IMG/VR virus record: IMGVR_UViG_3300048033_000958
Location: 1 to 63,908 of that record
From: a virus
Direction: 5' to 3' (one strand)
DNA length: 63,908 nucleotides
The notes below the pieces were generated by a model. It saw only the letters and a program-made list of their open reading frames with translations. It was not told where the DNA came from and ran no database searches. The first letter of the stretch is position 1. The number at the start of each line of letters is the position of its first letter. Positions 41,657 through 49,705 of this stretch are shown here, in pieces. Both the position numbers and the translations under genes were made by a program.

Positions 41657-42880
41657 CTAAAGATTGACCTTAACCATATCTTTGTAATTATCTCCTATTT
41701 CAATATCAGTTGGAAACCCATCGGACTCCATAACATTCTTTATTTCCAAAATATACTCTAACCCATCACTTGGGTCAACATCGAACAAAATCGAGTCATA
41801 AGTATAAAGAATTGGTAAAGATTTTTGAGATTGTCTCATATTCGACAATTTCTCTAATATAAGTATGTTTCTTTCAGTCTCAACCGCTTGTAAAATATAG
41901 TTAAATAACTTATTTTTATTCAAATCTGAGTTATATACCAACTTTCTTTTAAGTATAGGGGTATATGTCTCCTTCTTCACCAAAAACTCACTCCAAAGTG
42001 ACTCTACATACTCCGAGGTCTTACTAAAGAATGGAATGTGTTTGTATTCATCCTGCACCCCACCATATAATTGTCTAAATGTGATTGCTTTTGCATCTTT
42101 GAGGTCTGCACCATATTGGTCTGCCAACCACTTGTGTGCTTTAATGTCTAATGGTATATCCACACCTATCAATTTAGCAATCAAACGAATGTGATACCCA
42201 TCGAAATCTAACTGATACAACTTACCACCCTCAAATCGTGATATAAACCTCTTACGAGTGTCACCATCTTTTGGTAATGCCGCATAATTGACTCCACCAA
42301 ATGCATTAGATGGTCGTGAGGTCGTTGTAAGTGGGTTATATTGGGTGTATTCCAATCGAGTATCGGTATGAAGACCACCCAATTCAATCCAATTCAAACA
42401 CTTTGGGTATAATTGACTGAACTTACTTGGAGTCACATCTACCCACTTCTTCTTCCACTCTTGGAATTGTTCGTAATGTTTCCAAATTGGAATGAGGTCA
42501 TTTGCTTTGGGTGCTTTCCTTCTTCTGAATATGGTGTAAATGGGTTTCTCCTCTACATCAAAATCCCTTGCTTCGTGGAATAGACTCATTTCGAGGTCAT
42601 ACATATTAGGTAAGAAATCGTAGTGGTGTAAGAAATCTTTCATTCCAACTATCATTACCTCTTCGAATGGACTAAAGTCTATCGTATGACTTACACAACT
42701 CGCATCTATGTTGTTATAATTCACAAATAGGTCAGTTACCCCATCGGATACCAAAATAGCAGATATACGAGTTTGGTGAGGGTGTCTCCCCAAACTTGTT
42801 AGAATGGGAAACACCAACACCTTACTTGACAGGGCAGAGATGCGTTTATGTAATCTTTCGTTTGTATCTACTATCTTCAC
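41657..42880 (-). CDS. degenerate family A DNA polymerase-like protein
   Basis: In this 407-aa protein the C-terminal part reads like a polymerase I palm and fingers: a T-S-RPSNAFGGVNYAALPK stretch (PolA 'TGRLSS-PNLQNIP'), motif A YQLDFDGYHIRLIAKL (D225, with H where PolA has Glu), the O-helix-like DAKAITFRQLYGG (K264, Y272-G273) and motif C LYTYDSILFDV (D362, where PolA has HDE). The N-terminal 150 residues do not show exonuclease motifs. It stands beside a complete family B polymerase, so a repair, translesion or regulatory role is possible. Confidence 0.65.
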   Translation of the reverse strand: MKIVDTNERLHKRISALSSKVLVFPILTSLGRHPHQTRISAILVSDGVTDLFVNYNNIDASCVSHTIDFSPFEEVMIVGMKDFLHHYDFLPNMYDLEMSLFHEARDFDVEEKPIYTIFRRRKAPKANDLIPIWKHYEQFQEWKKKWVDVTPSKFSQLYPKCLNWIELGGLHTDTRLEYTQYNPLTTTSRPSNAFGGVNYAALPKDGDTRKRFISRFEGGKLYQLDFDGYHIRLIAKLIGVDIPLDIKAHKWLADQYGADLKDAKAITFRQLYGGVQDEYKHIPFFSKTSEYVESLWSEFLVKKETYTPILKRKLVYNSDLNKNKLFNYILQAVETERNILILEKLSNMRQSQKSLPILYTYDSILFDVDPSDGLEYILEIKNVMESDGFPTDIEIGDNYKDMVKVNL

Positions 42881-42885
42881 GAAGG

Positions 42886-42917
42886 GTAATATACGAAATT
42901 ATGTTCTATAAACCAAC
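42886..42917 (-). promoter_or_regulatory. early-type promoter P7 (GTTG-N20-TATATTAC)
   Basis: GTTG (42917-42914), 20 nt, TATATTAC (42893-42886) on the minus strand. The -7 box ends 5 nt before the polymerase-like ATG, so the mRNA would have almost no leader. Confidence 0.6.
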
Positions 42918-43087
42918 TTTTTCGAGCAGTTTCTTGAACCCAAGTCCCAATGGTCTGGATTCTCACCTCGACTGGTGAGGTGTTTTTTACGGAGTTCAAC
43001 CATAACTTCCCACTCGTGTGAGGTTAGTCCCTTCCATTGGAGCTTGTTGGACATTTGAAGCCATTGGGTTTTTTCTGATTGTGTCAT
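42899..43087 (-). CDS. hypothetical protein (62 aa)
   Basis: It starts MTQSEKTQWLQMSNKLQW, and a helical part (SHEWEVMVELRKKH) is followed by NPDHWDLGSRNCSKKL. It begins 3 nt after the stop of the 71-aa gene, and its 3' end carries promoter P7. Soluble, no known motif. Confidence 0.5.
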   Translation of the reverse strand: MTQSEKTQWLQMSNKLQWKGLTSHEWEVMVELRKKHLTSRGENPDHWDLGSRNCSKKLVYRT

Positions 43088-43090
43088 ATC

Positions 43091-43306
43091 TTATCGGTAA
43101 AGGGTTACTATCGAACCAAAGTTCTTATCAAACACTTGAAGAAGGTTTTCGTAATCACCACTCTTCATTTCTTCCATAATTTGGTTACCATCCAACCCCA
43201 ATTGGGAAGCCAGTTTTTTGGCAGTTCCAAGAAGGAAGAATGCGTTACCTTGAGGACCAGTAAGGTCAATCTCAATTCCGTTAGTTTTAGGTTTCTGAAC
43301 AATCAT
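43091..43306 (-). CDS. conserved small phage protein (71 aa)
   Basis: The sequence includes IEIDLTGPQGNAFFLLGTAK, ASQLGLDGNQIMEEMKSGDY and LLQVFDKNFG. The 'DLTGPQGNAF--L--A ... MKSGDYE-L---F---FG' pattern recurs in short proteins of T4-like phages and some enterobacterial phages, with unknown function. It is in a run of short genes with early-type promoters. Confidence 0.65.
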   Translation of the reverse strand: MIVQKPKTNGIEIDLTGPQGNAFFLLGTAKKLASQLGLDGNQIMEEMKSGDYENLLQVFDKNFGSIVTLYR

Positions 43307-43309
43307 ATC

Positions 43310-43606
43310 TTATTTGTTTAGTATAATCATACTTAGTGGGACATTGTAAGAACCAACACGACCATAAGAAGGTCCGTTTAGAACTTCAACAACTGCTTTG
43401 GTTCGGTTGATTTTCGTAACTCGACATTGTTTACCCTTCATCTTAGGGTGGTCAACACTCACATTAGCACCGACATAAAGTTGTTCTTTGATGCCCATCG
43501 CAGATTCACTACGTTTCATCTTAATCACTTCAACTACTTTCTTGTTCAACACTCGTAGTTCTTCAACACTCAACTGATTTAATTCTTGGTAAGTCATATT
43601 TTTCAT
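43310..43606 (-). CDS. small SH3/KOW-like protein (98 aa)
   Basis: A helical N-terminus (TYQELNQLSVEELRVLNKKV) is followed by a beta-barrel-like half (GANVSVDHPKMKGKQCRV, AVVEVLNG), resembling a KOW/SH3 fold that often binds RNA or ribosomes. The first gene after promoter P8. A start at the fourth codon is also possible. Host-takeover factor is a guess. Confidence 0.55.
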   Translation of the reverse strand: MKNMTYQELNQLSVEELRVLNKKVVEVIKMKRSESAMGIKEQLYVGANVSVDHPKMKGKQCRVTKINRTKAVVEVLNGPSYGRVGSYNVPLSMIILNK

Positions 43607-43637
43607 TGTTTAATTATTAACTCTCAATCTTACACTA

Positions 43638-43669
43638 CTAATATAGTGATTATTTGGGAAACCACCAAA
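43638..43669 (-). promoter_or_regulatory. early-type promoter P8 (TTTG-N20-TATATTAG)
   Basis: TTTG (43669-43666), 20 nt, TATATTAG (43645-43638) on the minus strand, 31 nt before the ATG. A 20-bp upstream element (43694-43675) is identical to that of P9. Confidence 0.78.
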
Positions 43670-43696
43670 TCCGTAATGTTAAGAAATTGTTAAACT

Positions 43697-44032
43697 TTAG
43701 TAACCAATAAACTCAAGTTCAACTGAAGGAATGATACCTTTATTCACTCCGTAAGGGTATTCTTCGTTCAACCAATAGTTTTGAACCATATCTAAGTTCT
43801 TCAAAGCATCATTGTAGATGTCTTCTATATCGAACCCAATACCATACCCACAAGGGTCAATCACCGAAGCAACCTCTCTTAGGAGTTCTTCGTTTTCTTG
43901 TTTAAAAGACTTTTTCAAAGCAAGTCTCAATTCGGCTTTCATCAAATCAGCAACCTTGTCATTGTGGTCATACATTTCCTTGTTCCAAGGTCTCGTGATT
44001 TCGATTCCGTATTTAGTACCTAATACCTTCAT
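43697..44032 (-). CDS. hypothetical protein (111 aa)
   Basis: The start is placed at ATG 44032 (MKVLGTKYGIEITRPWNKEM), immediately after the upstream stop; a start 15 nt earlier is possible. It is acidic and helical, with ASVIDPCGYGIGFDIEDIYN in the middle. No family recognised. It belongs to the short-gene block under early-type control. Confidence 0.55.
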   Translation of the reverse strand: MKVLGTKYGIEITRPWNKEMYDHNDKVADLMKAELRLALKKSFKQENEELLREVASVIDPCGYGIGFDIEDIYNDALKNLDMVQNYWLNEEYPYGVNKGIIPSVELEFIGY

Positions 44033-44033
44033 A

Positions 44034-44366
44034 TTATAGTGTATCAATTAGTTTAACAAGTTCTTGAGCGTATTGTTTCGTGTTCCAAGAGTAGTAAGTG
44101 TCAGTTGAGTCAATGTTCATATTGATTTTAGGAACTCTCAACCAAAATCCAGTATAAGTTCTACTACCACCAGAAGTGTAGTATCTATATCCAGCAGGAG
44201 AACTCCACTTTTCACAACTTGATTCGAGACACGAGTTTTGGATACCCAACTCAGTTAGTAATTGACTAACCTTGTTAAGGTTTGGCATTCTTGAACTTTC
44301 ACAAATACCCAATCCGGCTTTCTTACGAAGGGCATTTAATGTCTTTTGGTTTTTCATCTCTCTCAT
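44034..44366 (-). CDS. hypothetical protein (110 aa)
   Basis: It starts MREMKNQKTLNALRKKAGLG and contains a glycine/tyrosine-rich stretch (AGYRYYTSGGSRTYTGFWLR) and three cysteines. It is the first gene after promoter P9; the -7 box lies 10 nt before the ATG. Function unknown. Confidence 0.55.
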   Translation of the reverse strand: MREMKNQKTLNALRKKAGLGICESSRMPNLNKVSQLLTELGIQNSCLESSCEKWSSPAGYRYYTSGGSRTYTGFWLRVPKINMNIDSTDTYYSWNTKQYAQELVKLIDTL

Positions 44367-44376
44367 TATTACATAG

Positions 44377-44408
44377 TAAATATAGTGAAAGGTGGTGACT
44401 TTACCAAA
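44377..44408 (-). promoter_or_regulatory. early-type promoter P9 (TTTG-N20-TATATTTA)
   Basis: TTTG (44408-44405), 20 nt, TATATTTA (44384-44377) on the minus strand, matching TAnnTTTG at seven of eight bases. The 20-bp element aatgttaagaaattgttaaa (plus strand, 44414-44433) follows, identical to P8. Confidence 0.8.
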
Positions 44409-44428
44409 TGTTTAATGTTAAGAAATTG

Positions 44429-44968
44429 TTAAAGTTTTACGAACTCTGAATAGTTTGTGATGTAGTTTGAGATACCTTTGATGTCTTTTTCGGCAGTTCT
44501 AACCTGTCTTTGGTTTACTATAACTGCATCATCTCTTAGTTTCCAAGCAAGTTCTAAGGTTTTATAGTGTTCTGGTTGAAGTTCATTAAAGGTGTCTTCA
44601 CTTACTTCTACTATTATACCATTGAAGTGTCTTTTTGCAAAGAAACGATAATAAAATCCATTATCATAATCCTCTTGAGTAGGTACATTTTTTTGATACC
44701 TTGCAAATACAAATGAGTCTATGGTATCTTCTAGTAGGGAGTCGTATTTAAAATTAGTTTTGTTTGAAGATTGTGATAGGTCTATGTAAGGTACTAATTT
44801 TTTAGATATATTTTTTACATAAGATGATTTAGTAAATACCTCACCTGTAATATAGGTATGATAATCACCAACGTATTCAGTACCATCTTCCAACATCCAC
44901 TCTTTACCTTGTGTATAGAGTCCTTTTTGGATTTGACCTTCGGGGTAATATATCTTCTTTCTACTCAT
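44429..44968 (-). CDS. conserved phage protein of tail region (179 aa)
   Basis: Starting at ATG 44968 (MSRKKIYYPEGQIQKGLYTQ), whose first base overlaps the upstream stop (TAATG), it reads on with EWMLEDGTEYVGDYHTYITG and GEVFTKSSY. I believe this 'PEGQI--GLYT-G-EW---DGTEY-G-YH' opening recurs beside baseplate genes in related phages. It ends the late tail operon. Structural or assembly role inferred from position. Confidence 0.6.
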   Translation of the reverse strand: MSRKKIYYPEGQIQKGLYTQGKEWMLEDGTEYVGDYHTYITGEVFTKSSYVKNISKKLVPYIDLSQSSNKTNFKYDSLLEDTIDSFVFARYQKNVPTQEDYDNGFYYRFFAKRHFNGIIVEVSEDTFNELQPEHYKTLELAWKLRDDAVIVNQRQVRTAEKDIKGISNYITNYSEFVKL

Positions 44969-46692
44969 TATGCATTCACCATCATATATCCAACAATAGT
45001 AGTATCCCAAGTTTCACCATCACATTTGTGCTCAATTTCACCGACTGCAAAATATACACTACCGTGACTCACTGCGTTTGGTAGTGGATTAACTGTAAAC
45101 TTTTGCATAAATTTAGGACCATTCCACCCATCTAAAGTAACACTTAAATCAATACCATATCTCATTGATATTCCCTTGAGGTCTTTGTTAACATATTGTT
45201 TTAGTATTCCTTTACAATCTTGAGCAAGTTCTGCGGAATAATTCTGACCTATCTCTTTTATTTTTTCATCTAAAAGTGTACCAGGGTCTTTGGGTTCATC
45301 TTGTGTTGTTTCTTCCTTTGGTTTACATCCTGCAAAAACACTCTCTACGATAGATTTAGGATATGGACCACTACTACCTGCAAATGCAATTGCTGCCATA
45401 TCTGGGTCCATATTAGATGACATACTAAGTGATTTTATTGGTGAACTAGGACTTAGTAAATTAATTGTAGTAGCACCACTTTTTTTAATATCATTCTTTC
45501 TATTTAGTATGTAGAACGTACCCTTATCTTCTGATATAAAGCAATCAACTGCCGTTCCCGTACAAGTACTTAGTTCGGCAAATATTTTATTTAATAATTG
45601 GTTGGTTGTATATTCTTTATTATCTTCTTTTTGTGATTGCATTACGGAGTCTTCCATATCAATCAATTTAGGAATAGAAACCCATATATCACCAACAGAC
45701 CCATCAGCCCCCGTCAATTTTGAAAAGTCATTCTTTTCACCATATTTTCCCCTTTTGCCTGGTAGGCAAAATGCCATTGGGTCTGCTGATTTTAGTTTGG
45801 CTAGTGTCTTATATTTTGCATCAAGTTTATATCGATTACCAACTAGCTCATTTAAAAATCCCACAACTCTACTTATTTTTACAACAGGTACTAGGATGTT
45901 ATCGGCAGACCCAAGTGATACTATCATATCGAACGTAGATGCATCTTTTTGTCCCTTAATCAACCCATAATCTCCCTTTGAAACTGCAGTTCCATCACGA
46001 GAAGGTACATTTGTATTTTTTAGATTACCTTTTTCATCTCTTGCTAAACCTAATGCCTTATCACATTCATTTTGAAGTTTTTTGATGATAGAATAACCTT
46101 TATTTTTTTTATCACCAGCATCTACCGACTCAACACCATTTTTAGATGGTTTTACCTTCAATGCACCTGCGATAGTTGCATCGGAGTTTTCACCCATACA
46201 CTTACAAGTACACGAATACGAACCATCATCTGAATTGTATGAAAAACTAAAATCATAAACGGATGCTTTTGATATTGTTAATTTATCACCTGGTGAATAC
46301 CCAATAGTGACATCAACCAACATACCTGGAATCATAAATGCATTTGCCATTTTGTTTAGTTGGTCAGTTCCATAACAAATGTATTGAAACTCAATTTCCC
46401 AAAGTGCAGTATCTTCGATACCACCACTACCTTGATTTTTAGTAGTGATTGATGTTAGGTATGGATTAGGTACATACCGACCACCACTTCTGGGTTGTAA
46501 TGCACCACCTTGTGCAAATTTTGTACTAGAATCACCCCCAAATGTTAAAGATGCACCACCACCAGAACAAGTAAATTGTTTATTACCAACTACTTTAACA
46601 CTACCATATGCTCTTCGTTTATAAGCACGTTGTTTACTATCAAATGGATTTGGTGGTAAATTTAATCCACCTTGATTGAATATATTTGACAT
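44968..46692 (-). CDS. baseplate/hub-like virion protein
   Basis: In this 574-aa beta-rich protein the N-terminal region (NPYLTSITTKNQG, ALWEIEFQYICYGTDQLNKM, IPGMLVDVTIGY) and the C-terminal WNGPKFMQKFTVNPLPNAV ... YFAVGEIEHKCDGETWDTTI look like tail-hub domains of the gp27/gp44-hub type. It follows the gp53-like and repeat-carrying baseplate genes. Probably a central baseplate protein below the tail tube. Family assignment is by pattern and position only. Confidence 0.55.
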   Translation of the reverse strand: MSNIFNQGGLNLPPNPFDSKQRAYKRRAYGSVKVVGNKQFTCSGGGASLTFGGDSSTKFAQGGALQPRSGGRYVPNPYLTSITTKNQGSGGIEDTALWEIEFQYICYGTDQLNKMANAFMIPGMLVDVTIGYSPGDKLTISKASVYDFSFSYNSDDGSYSCTCKCMGENSDATIAGALKVKPSKNGVESVDAGDKKNKGYSIIKKLQNECDKALGLARDEKGNLKNTNVPSRDGTAVSKGDYGLIKGQKDASTFDMIVSLGSADNILVPVVKISRVVGFLNELVGNRYKLDAKYKTLAKLKSADPMAFCLPGKRGKYGEKNDFSKLTGADGSVGDIWVSIPKLIDMEDSVMQSQKEDNKEYTTNQLLNKIFAELSTCTGTAVDCFISEDKGTFYILNRKNDIKKSGATTINLLSPSSPIKSLSMSSNMDPDMAAIAFAGSSGPYPKSIVESVFAGCKPKEETTQDEPKDPGTLLDEKIKEIGQNYSAELAQDCKGILKQYVNKDLKGISMRYGIDLSVTLDGWNGPKFMQKFTVNPLPNAVSHGSVYFAVGEIEHKCDGETWDTTIVGYMMVNA

Positions 46693-46695
46693 AAC

Positions 46696-46998
46696 TTACT
46701 CAATATCATTTAGTTCTTTGTACTTATCTATGATTTCAAATTGATTTTGTGGAATCCTTACTTGAGCACCTACCTCTATAGTTAAGTCGCCTTTACCAAT
46801 ATTATTTGCGCGTGCAATAATCCACCAAAGTGATGAATCTTGATAGTATTTAAAAGCAAGATTATCTAACCTATCACCAACCTGACCAATAATGTATATG
46901 TCATCAACGTGGGGTTCTATTATAGGGAATAGTGTAGTCTTTTTAAATCTACGACCATTCATACCTCTCAATACTTCTATACCATCATATCTATTCAT
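46696..46998 (-). CDS. 53: baseplate wedge protein gp53-like with LysM
   Basis: This 100-aa protein starts MNRYDGIEVLRGMNGRRFKK, then YIIGQVGDRLDNLAFKYYQD, LWWIIARANNI and a closing IEVGAQVRIP. The second half is a LysM-like fold as in T4 gp53 and the short LysM proteins of contractile tails. It links baseplate wedges to the hub. It overlaps its upstream gene by 1 nt and lies 3 nt from the hub-like gene. Confidence 0.8.
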   Translation of the reverse strand: MNRYDGIEVLRGMNGRRFKKTTLFPIIEPHVDDIYIIGQVGDRLDNLAFKYYQDSSLWWIIARANNIGKGDLTIEVGAQVRIPQNQFEIIDKYKELNDIE

Positions 46999-49694
46999 TA
47001 TTGAAATCCTTTAGTTTCATAGAAAGAATAGTGATTCTTGCTACTCTTATAAATAGTATCTGGAAGAATAGTTAATCCAACATTTACATCAACTCCCATT
47101 GGAAGTTCTGATAGGTTACCATCGTGATTTATATCCCAAGGTAAGTCATCTGGTATCGTGTATGTTAGTGATGTAATTAATGATGGAACACCACTTGTAC
47201 CATTACCCCATAATTGACCTAATCTAAAGTAACAAATATGACCTGAGTATGCTGACCCATATGTTGGCATTGTTAACTTTGATAATTCGGAAAGTTTCTT
47301 CCATATGTTTTTCATCTCATCTCTTGAGGTTGCATATGCTTTGAAACTAAATGAAAGGGTTCTTTCAAACTCAGAATACATATATGCTTTATCAGCACGA
47401 CCTGGATATTTGATACCATTCCAACTTGGTGAAAATGTTTCAGTTACACCATTAATTGTAGAACGGAATTGGATGATTTTAGCACTATCTTGAGTTCCTG
47501 CAGTTGTATCATATGCAAAAAATAGGTGAACTAAGTCATTTTGAAGTTTTGCATTAAATACCGAATCGTACACATTGTCTATTCTACGAGATGAATTACC
47601 TGTTGCTATTCGTTCACTATTTGTTTTAAATGTAGCAGGTGTTCCATATGTCTTTTCTAAATTATACTCTTCGTAGTTAGTGCCCGCTTCCACATCAGGC
47701 AATCTATTGTACTTTAATGTTTTTAGATTTCTAAAATCACCTTTGTAATTTGATAGTTTTTCTCCATTTGCTAATTTTTGGATAGTACCATATGATATTG
47801 CCTCGTAGTCAATAATACTAGTACCAAATCCACTTTTTTTGCTATCATCAGATTTATATAAACCACGAGGTTCAAACTCTTTATCTATATTAAATGTTGA
47901 TTTTGGATTTACTTGGTTACCTATGGTAGTACCAATCAAGTTATTATCGTTTAGAGTTCTAACTAATTGGGTTTGGTAATATTTAGTTTCTAATTTAGGT
48001 CCAAATGGGTCAATAGGTCCAATAAAAAACTTATCATAAGTAGTTAAATATGCTCTAACTTTAGCAAAGTCCTTACCTACGTTTTTGAAAGTATTCGTGT
48101 ATCGAGTTGTTCTAGTTACACCAATTCCATAAACTGAGTCGAACCCACCTCTTAGGTCTGGTGCTCCTATAGGGAATATATCACTATTCAACCCTTTTCT
48201 AGATAGTGAGAATACACTATATATATTCCTCAAAGGACTTATGTTGATAGAAGCACCTACATTATATTTCCAACCCTGTTTACCTAATGGGATTAAGTCA
48301 GGTCTATCAAATTTTAAACCTAAATGTTGCCCTGCCAAACTTGCTAAAAGATTTACTGGTGTCCAAGTCTTACCATATTTCTGACTACGTTGTAATCCTA
48401 CTTGTCTTACACCCCATAACAATCCCTTTGCTGATAAAAAGAATGACCCAATGCGGGCAACATCTACCAATGCTCGTGTAGTAGATGCTACAATACCACC
48501 TCTAATTAATCCATCATCAACACCTAACCCAAAGTCCCAAAATTGAGGTTCACCCTTAGTGATTTTTTTTCTTTGTATACCTCGTAATATGTAAGGTGCC
48601 TTTATTATGTTTAGTGAGTTGGGTGAATCATCTTTTAGATTAAATTTATGATACATCTCATCTAAGAATGATGGTGAATTACGTTTCTCCATCATACTAC
48701 CAATGCTTGTGTATGAATCTATATATCTACTACCATCGGGAGAATATCGCTGTGTATCACCAATAGGGTCACCGACCTTATATTTACCATACCCTGCTTG
48801 AAAAGATATTCCACTATTTGCACTACCAAATTGACTTAATAGTGAATTTGTATTATCAAATGAAGTTTGTGATGGGTCTACCCCAACAAATGTAGAATCA
48901 TTCTTTGGTTGTTGGTATGGTGAAAATCCTTTAGCATTATCATCAGTAATAAAATCAACAAATTTAGGGTCTTTTGCTTGCCTTTCTAAGTTAGGATTAA
49001 ATTTAATTTCATCTGGAGTGGTTACACCTAAAAAATTAGATGAGTTGTCAAATTCAGTTGGTGTTGTTTCACCTAAGAACTTAGACTCACCATCAAACTC
49101 AGTAGGAGTAGTCTCACCTAAAAAATTAGATGAGTTGTTAAATTCAGTTGGTGTTGTTTCACCTAAGAACTTTTGGGTAAACGATAACTCACTTGGAGTA
49201 GTCTCGCCTAAGAATTGTTGTACAAATCTGAACTCAGATGGTGTGGTTTCCCCTTTGAACTTTTCCTCATTGGAGTAGTCTTGAGGAGTCGTCTGACCCT
49301 TAAATCTATCTCCTTGAGTAATATTTGTTGTTTCGGTTTCACCTTTAAATTTATCCCCTTGTTGTACTTCTTGTGCTTCAGTCTGACCTAAGAATCTTTC
49401 TTCTAAAGACATCTTAGTAGGTGTGGTCTCACCCAAATAGTTCGATGAGTTATCAAACTTACTTGGATTAGTCTCACCCAAATAGTTCGATGAGTTATCA
49501 AACTTACTTGGAGTCACACCTTGTTTTGGTGTAGTCGTGTTTGACTTAGGGGCAGATGGGGTCTTATCCACGAATTGGGATAGAGGGGTCTGATTAGTAG
49601 ACTTAGGTACTTCCACTCGTTTCTTATCACTAAGTGGTTTCTCTATGGGTCTTCTAAATTTAGATAAGTCTGATTTTAAATCTTTTAATGCCAT
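46998..49694 (-). CDS. large baseplate protein with tandem 15-aa repeats
   Basis: In this 898-aa protein the N-terminus (1-60) is basic and proline-rich. Residues 61-225 are eleven 15-residue repeats of the type TPTEFDNSSNFLGET, with a twelfth degenerate start. The C-terminal 200 residues (PSWNGIKYPGRADKAYMYSE, LSFSFKAYATSRDEMKNIWK, SAYSGHICYFRLGQLWGNG) resemble the tube-initiator/LysM-partner proteins of contractile systems. It precedes the gp53-like gene with a 1-nt overlap. The repeats could be a flexible or binding arm; such an arm is unusual for a baseplate protein. Confidence 0.6.
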   Translation of the reverse strand: MALKDLKSDLSKFRRPIEKPLSDKKRVEVPKSTNQTPLSQFVDKTPSAPKSNTTTPKQGVTPSKFDNSSNYLGETNPSKFDNSSNYLGETTPTKMSLEERFLGQTEAQEVQQGDKFKGETETTNITQGDRFKGQTTPQDYSNEEKFKGETTPSEFRFVQQFLGETTPSELSFTQKFLGETTPTEFNNSSNFLGETTPTEFDGESKFLGETTPTEFDNSSNFLGVTTPDEIKFNPNLERQAKDPKFVDFITDDNAKGFSPYQQPKNDSTFVGVDPSQTSFDNTNSLLSQFGSANSGISFQAGYGKYKVGDPIGDTQRYSPDGSRYIDSYTSIGSMMEKRNSPSFLDEMYHKFNLKDDSPNSLNIIKAPYILRGIQRKKITKGEPQFWDFGLGVDDGLIRGGIVASTTRALVDVARIGSFFLSAKGLLWGVRQVGLQRSQKYGKTWTPVNLLASLAGQHLGLKFDRPDLIPLGKQGWKYNVGASINISPLRNIYSVFSLSRKGLNSDIFPIGAPDLRGGFDSVYGIGVTRTTRYTNTFKNVGKDFAKVRAYLTTYDKFFIGPIDPFGPKLETKYYQTQLVRTLNDNNLIGTTIGNQVNPKSTFNIDKEFEPRGLYKSDDSKKSGFGTSIIDYEAISYGTIQKLANGEKLSNYKGDFRNLKTLKYNRLPDVEAGTNYEEYNLEKTYGTPATFKTNSERIATGNSSRRIDNVYDSVFNAKLQNDLVHLFFAYDTTAGTQDSAKIIQFRSTINGVTETFSPSWNGIKYPGRADKAYMYSEFERTLSFSFKAYATSRDEMKNIWKKLSELSKLTMPTYGSAYSGHICYFRLGQLWGNGTSGVPSLITSLTYTIPDDLPWDINHDGNLSELPMGVDVNVGLTILPDTIYKSSKNHYSFYETKGFQ
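49020..49514 (-). repeat. minisatellite of eleven 45-bp units in the baseplate gene
   Basis: Each 45-bp unit encodes 15 residues with the near-invariant core F-x-G-E/Q-T-T-P. Units differ most in the central residues (FDNSSN, FRFVQQ, MSLEER, VQQGDK). At least two neighbouring units are almost identical at DNA level (FDNSSNYLGET twice), indicating recent duplication. Confidence 0.92.
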
Positions 49695-49705
49695 CTACCT
49701 ATCCC

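Noticed and set aside
49020-49514. Regularly spaced repeats that could suggest a CRISPR array
   Set aside because: The 45-bp units are in frame, have no unrelated spacers and encode an 11-fold peptide repeat. No cas1/cas2 is present; the Cas4-like nuclease at 21029-21964 is the common phage type.
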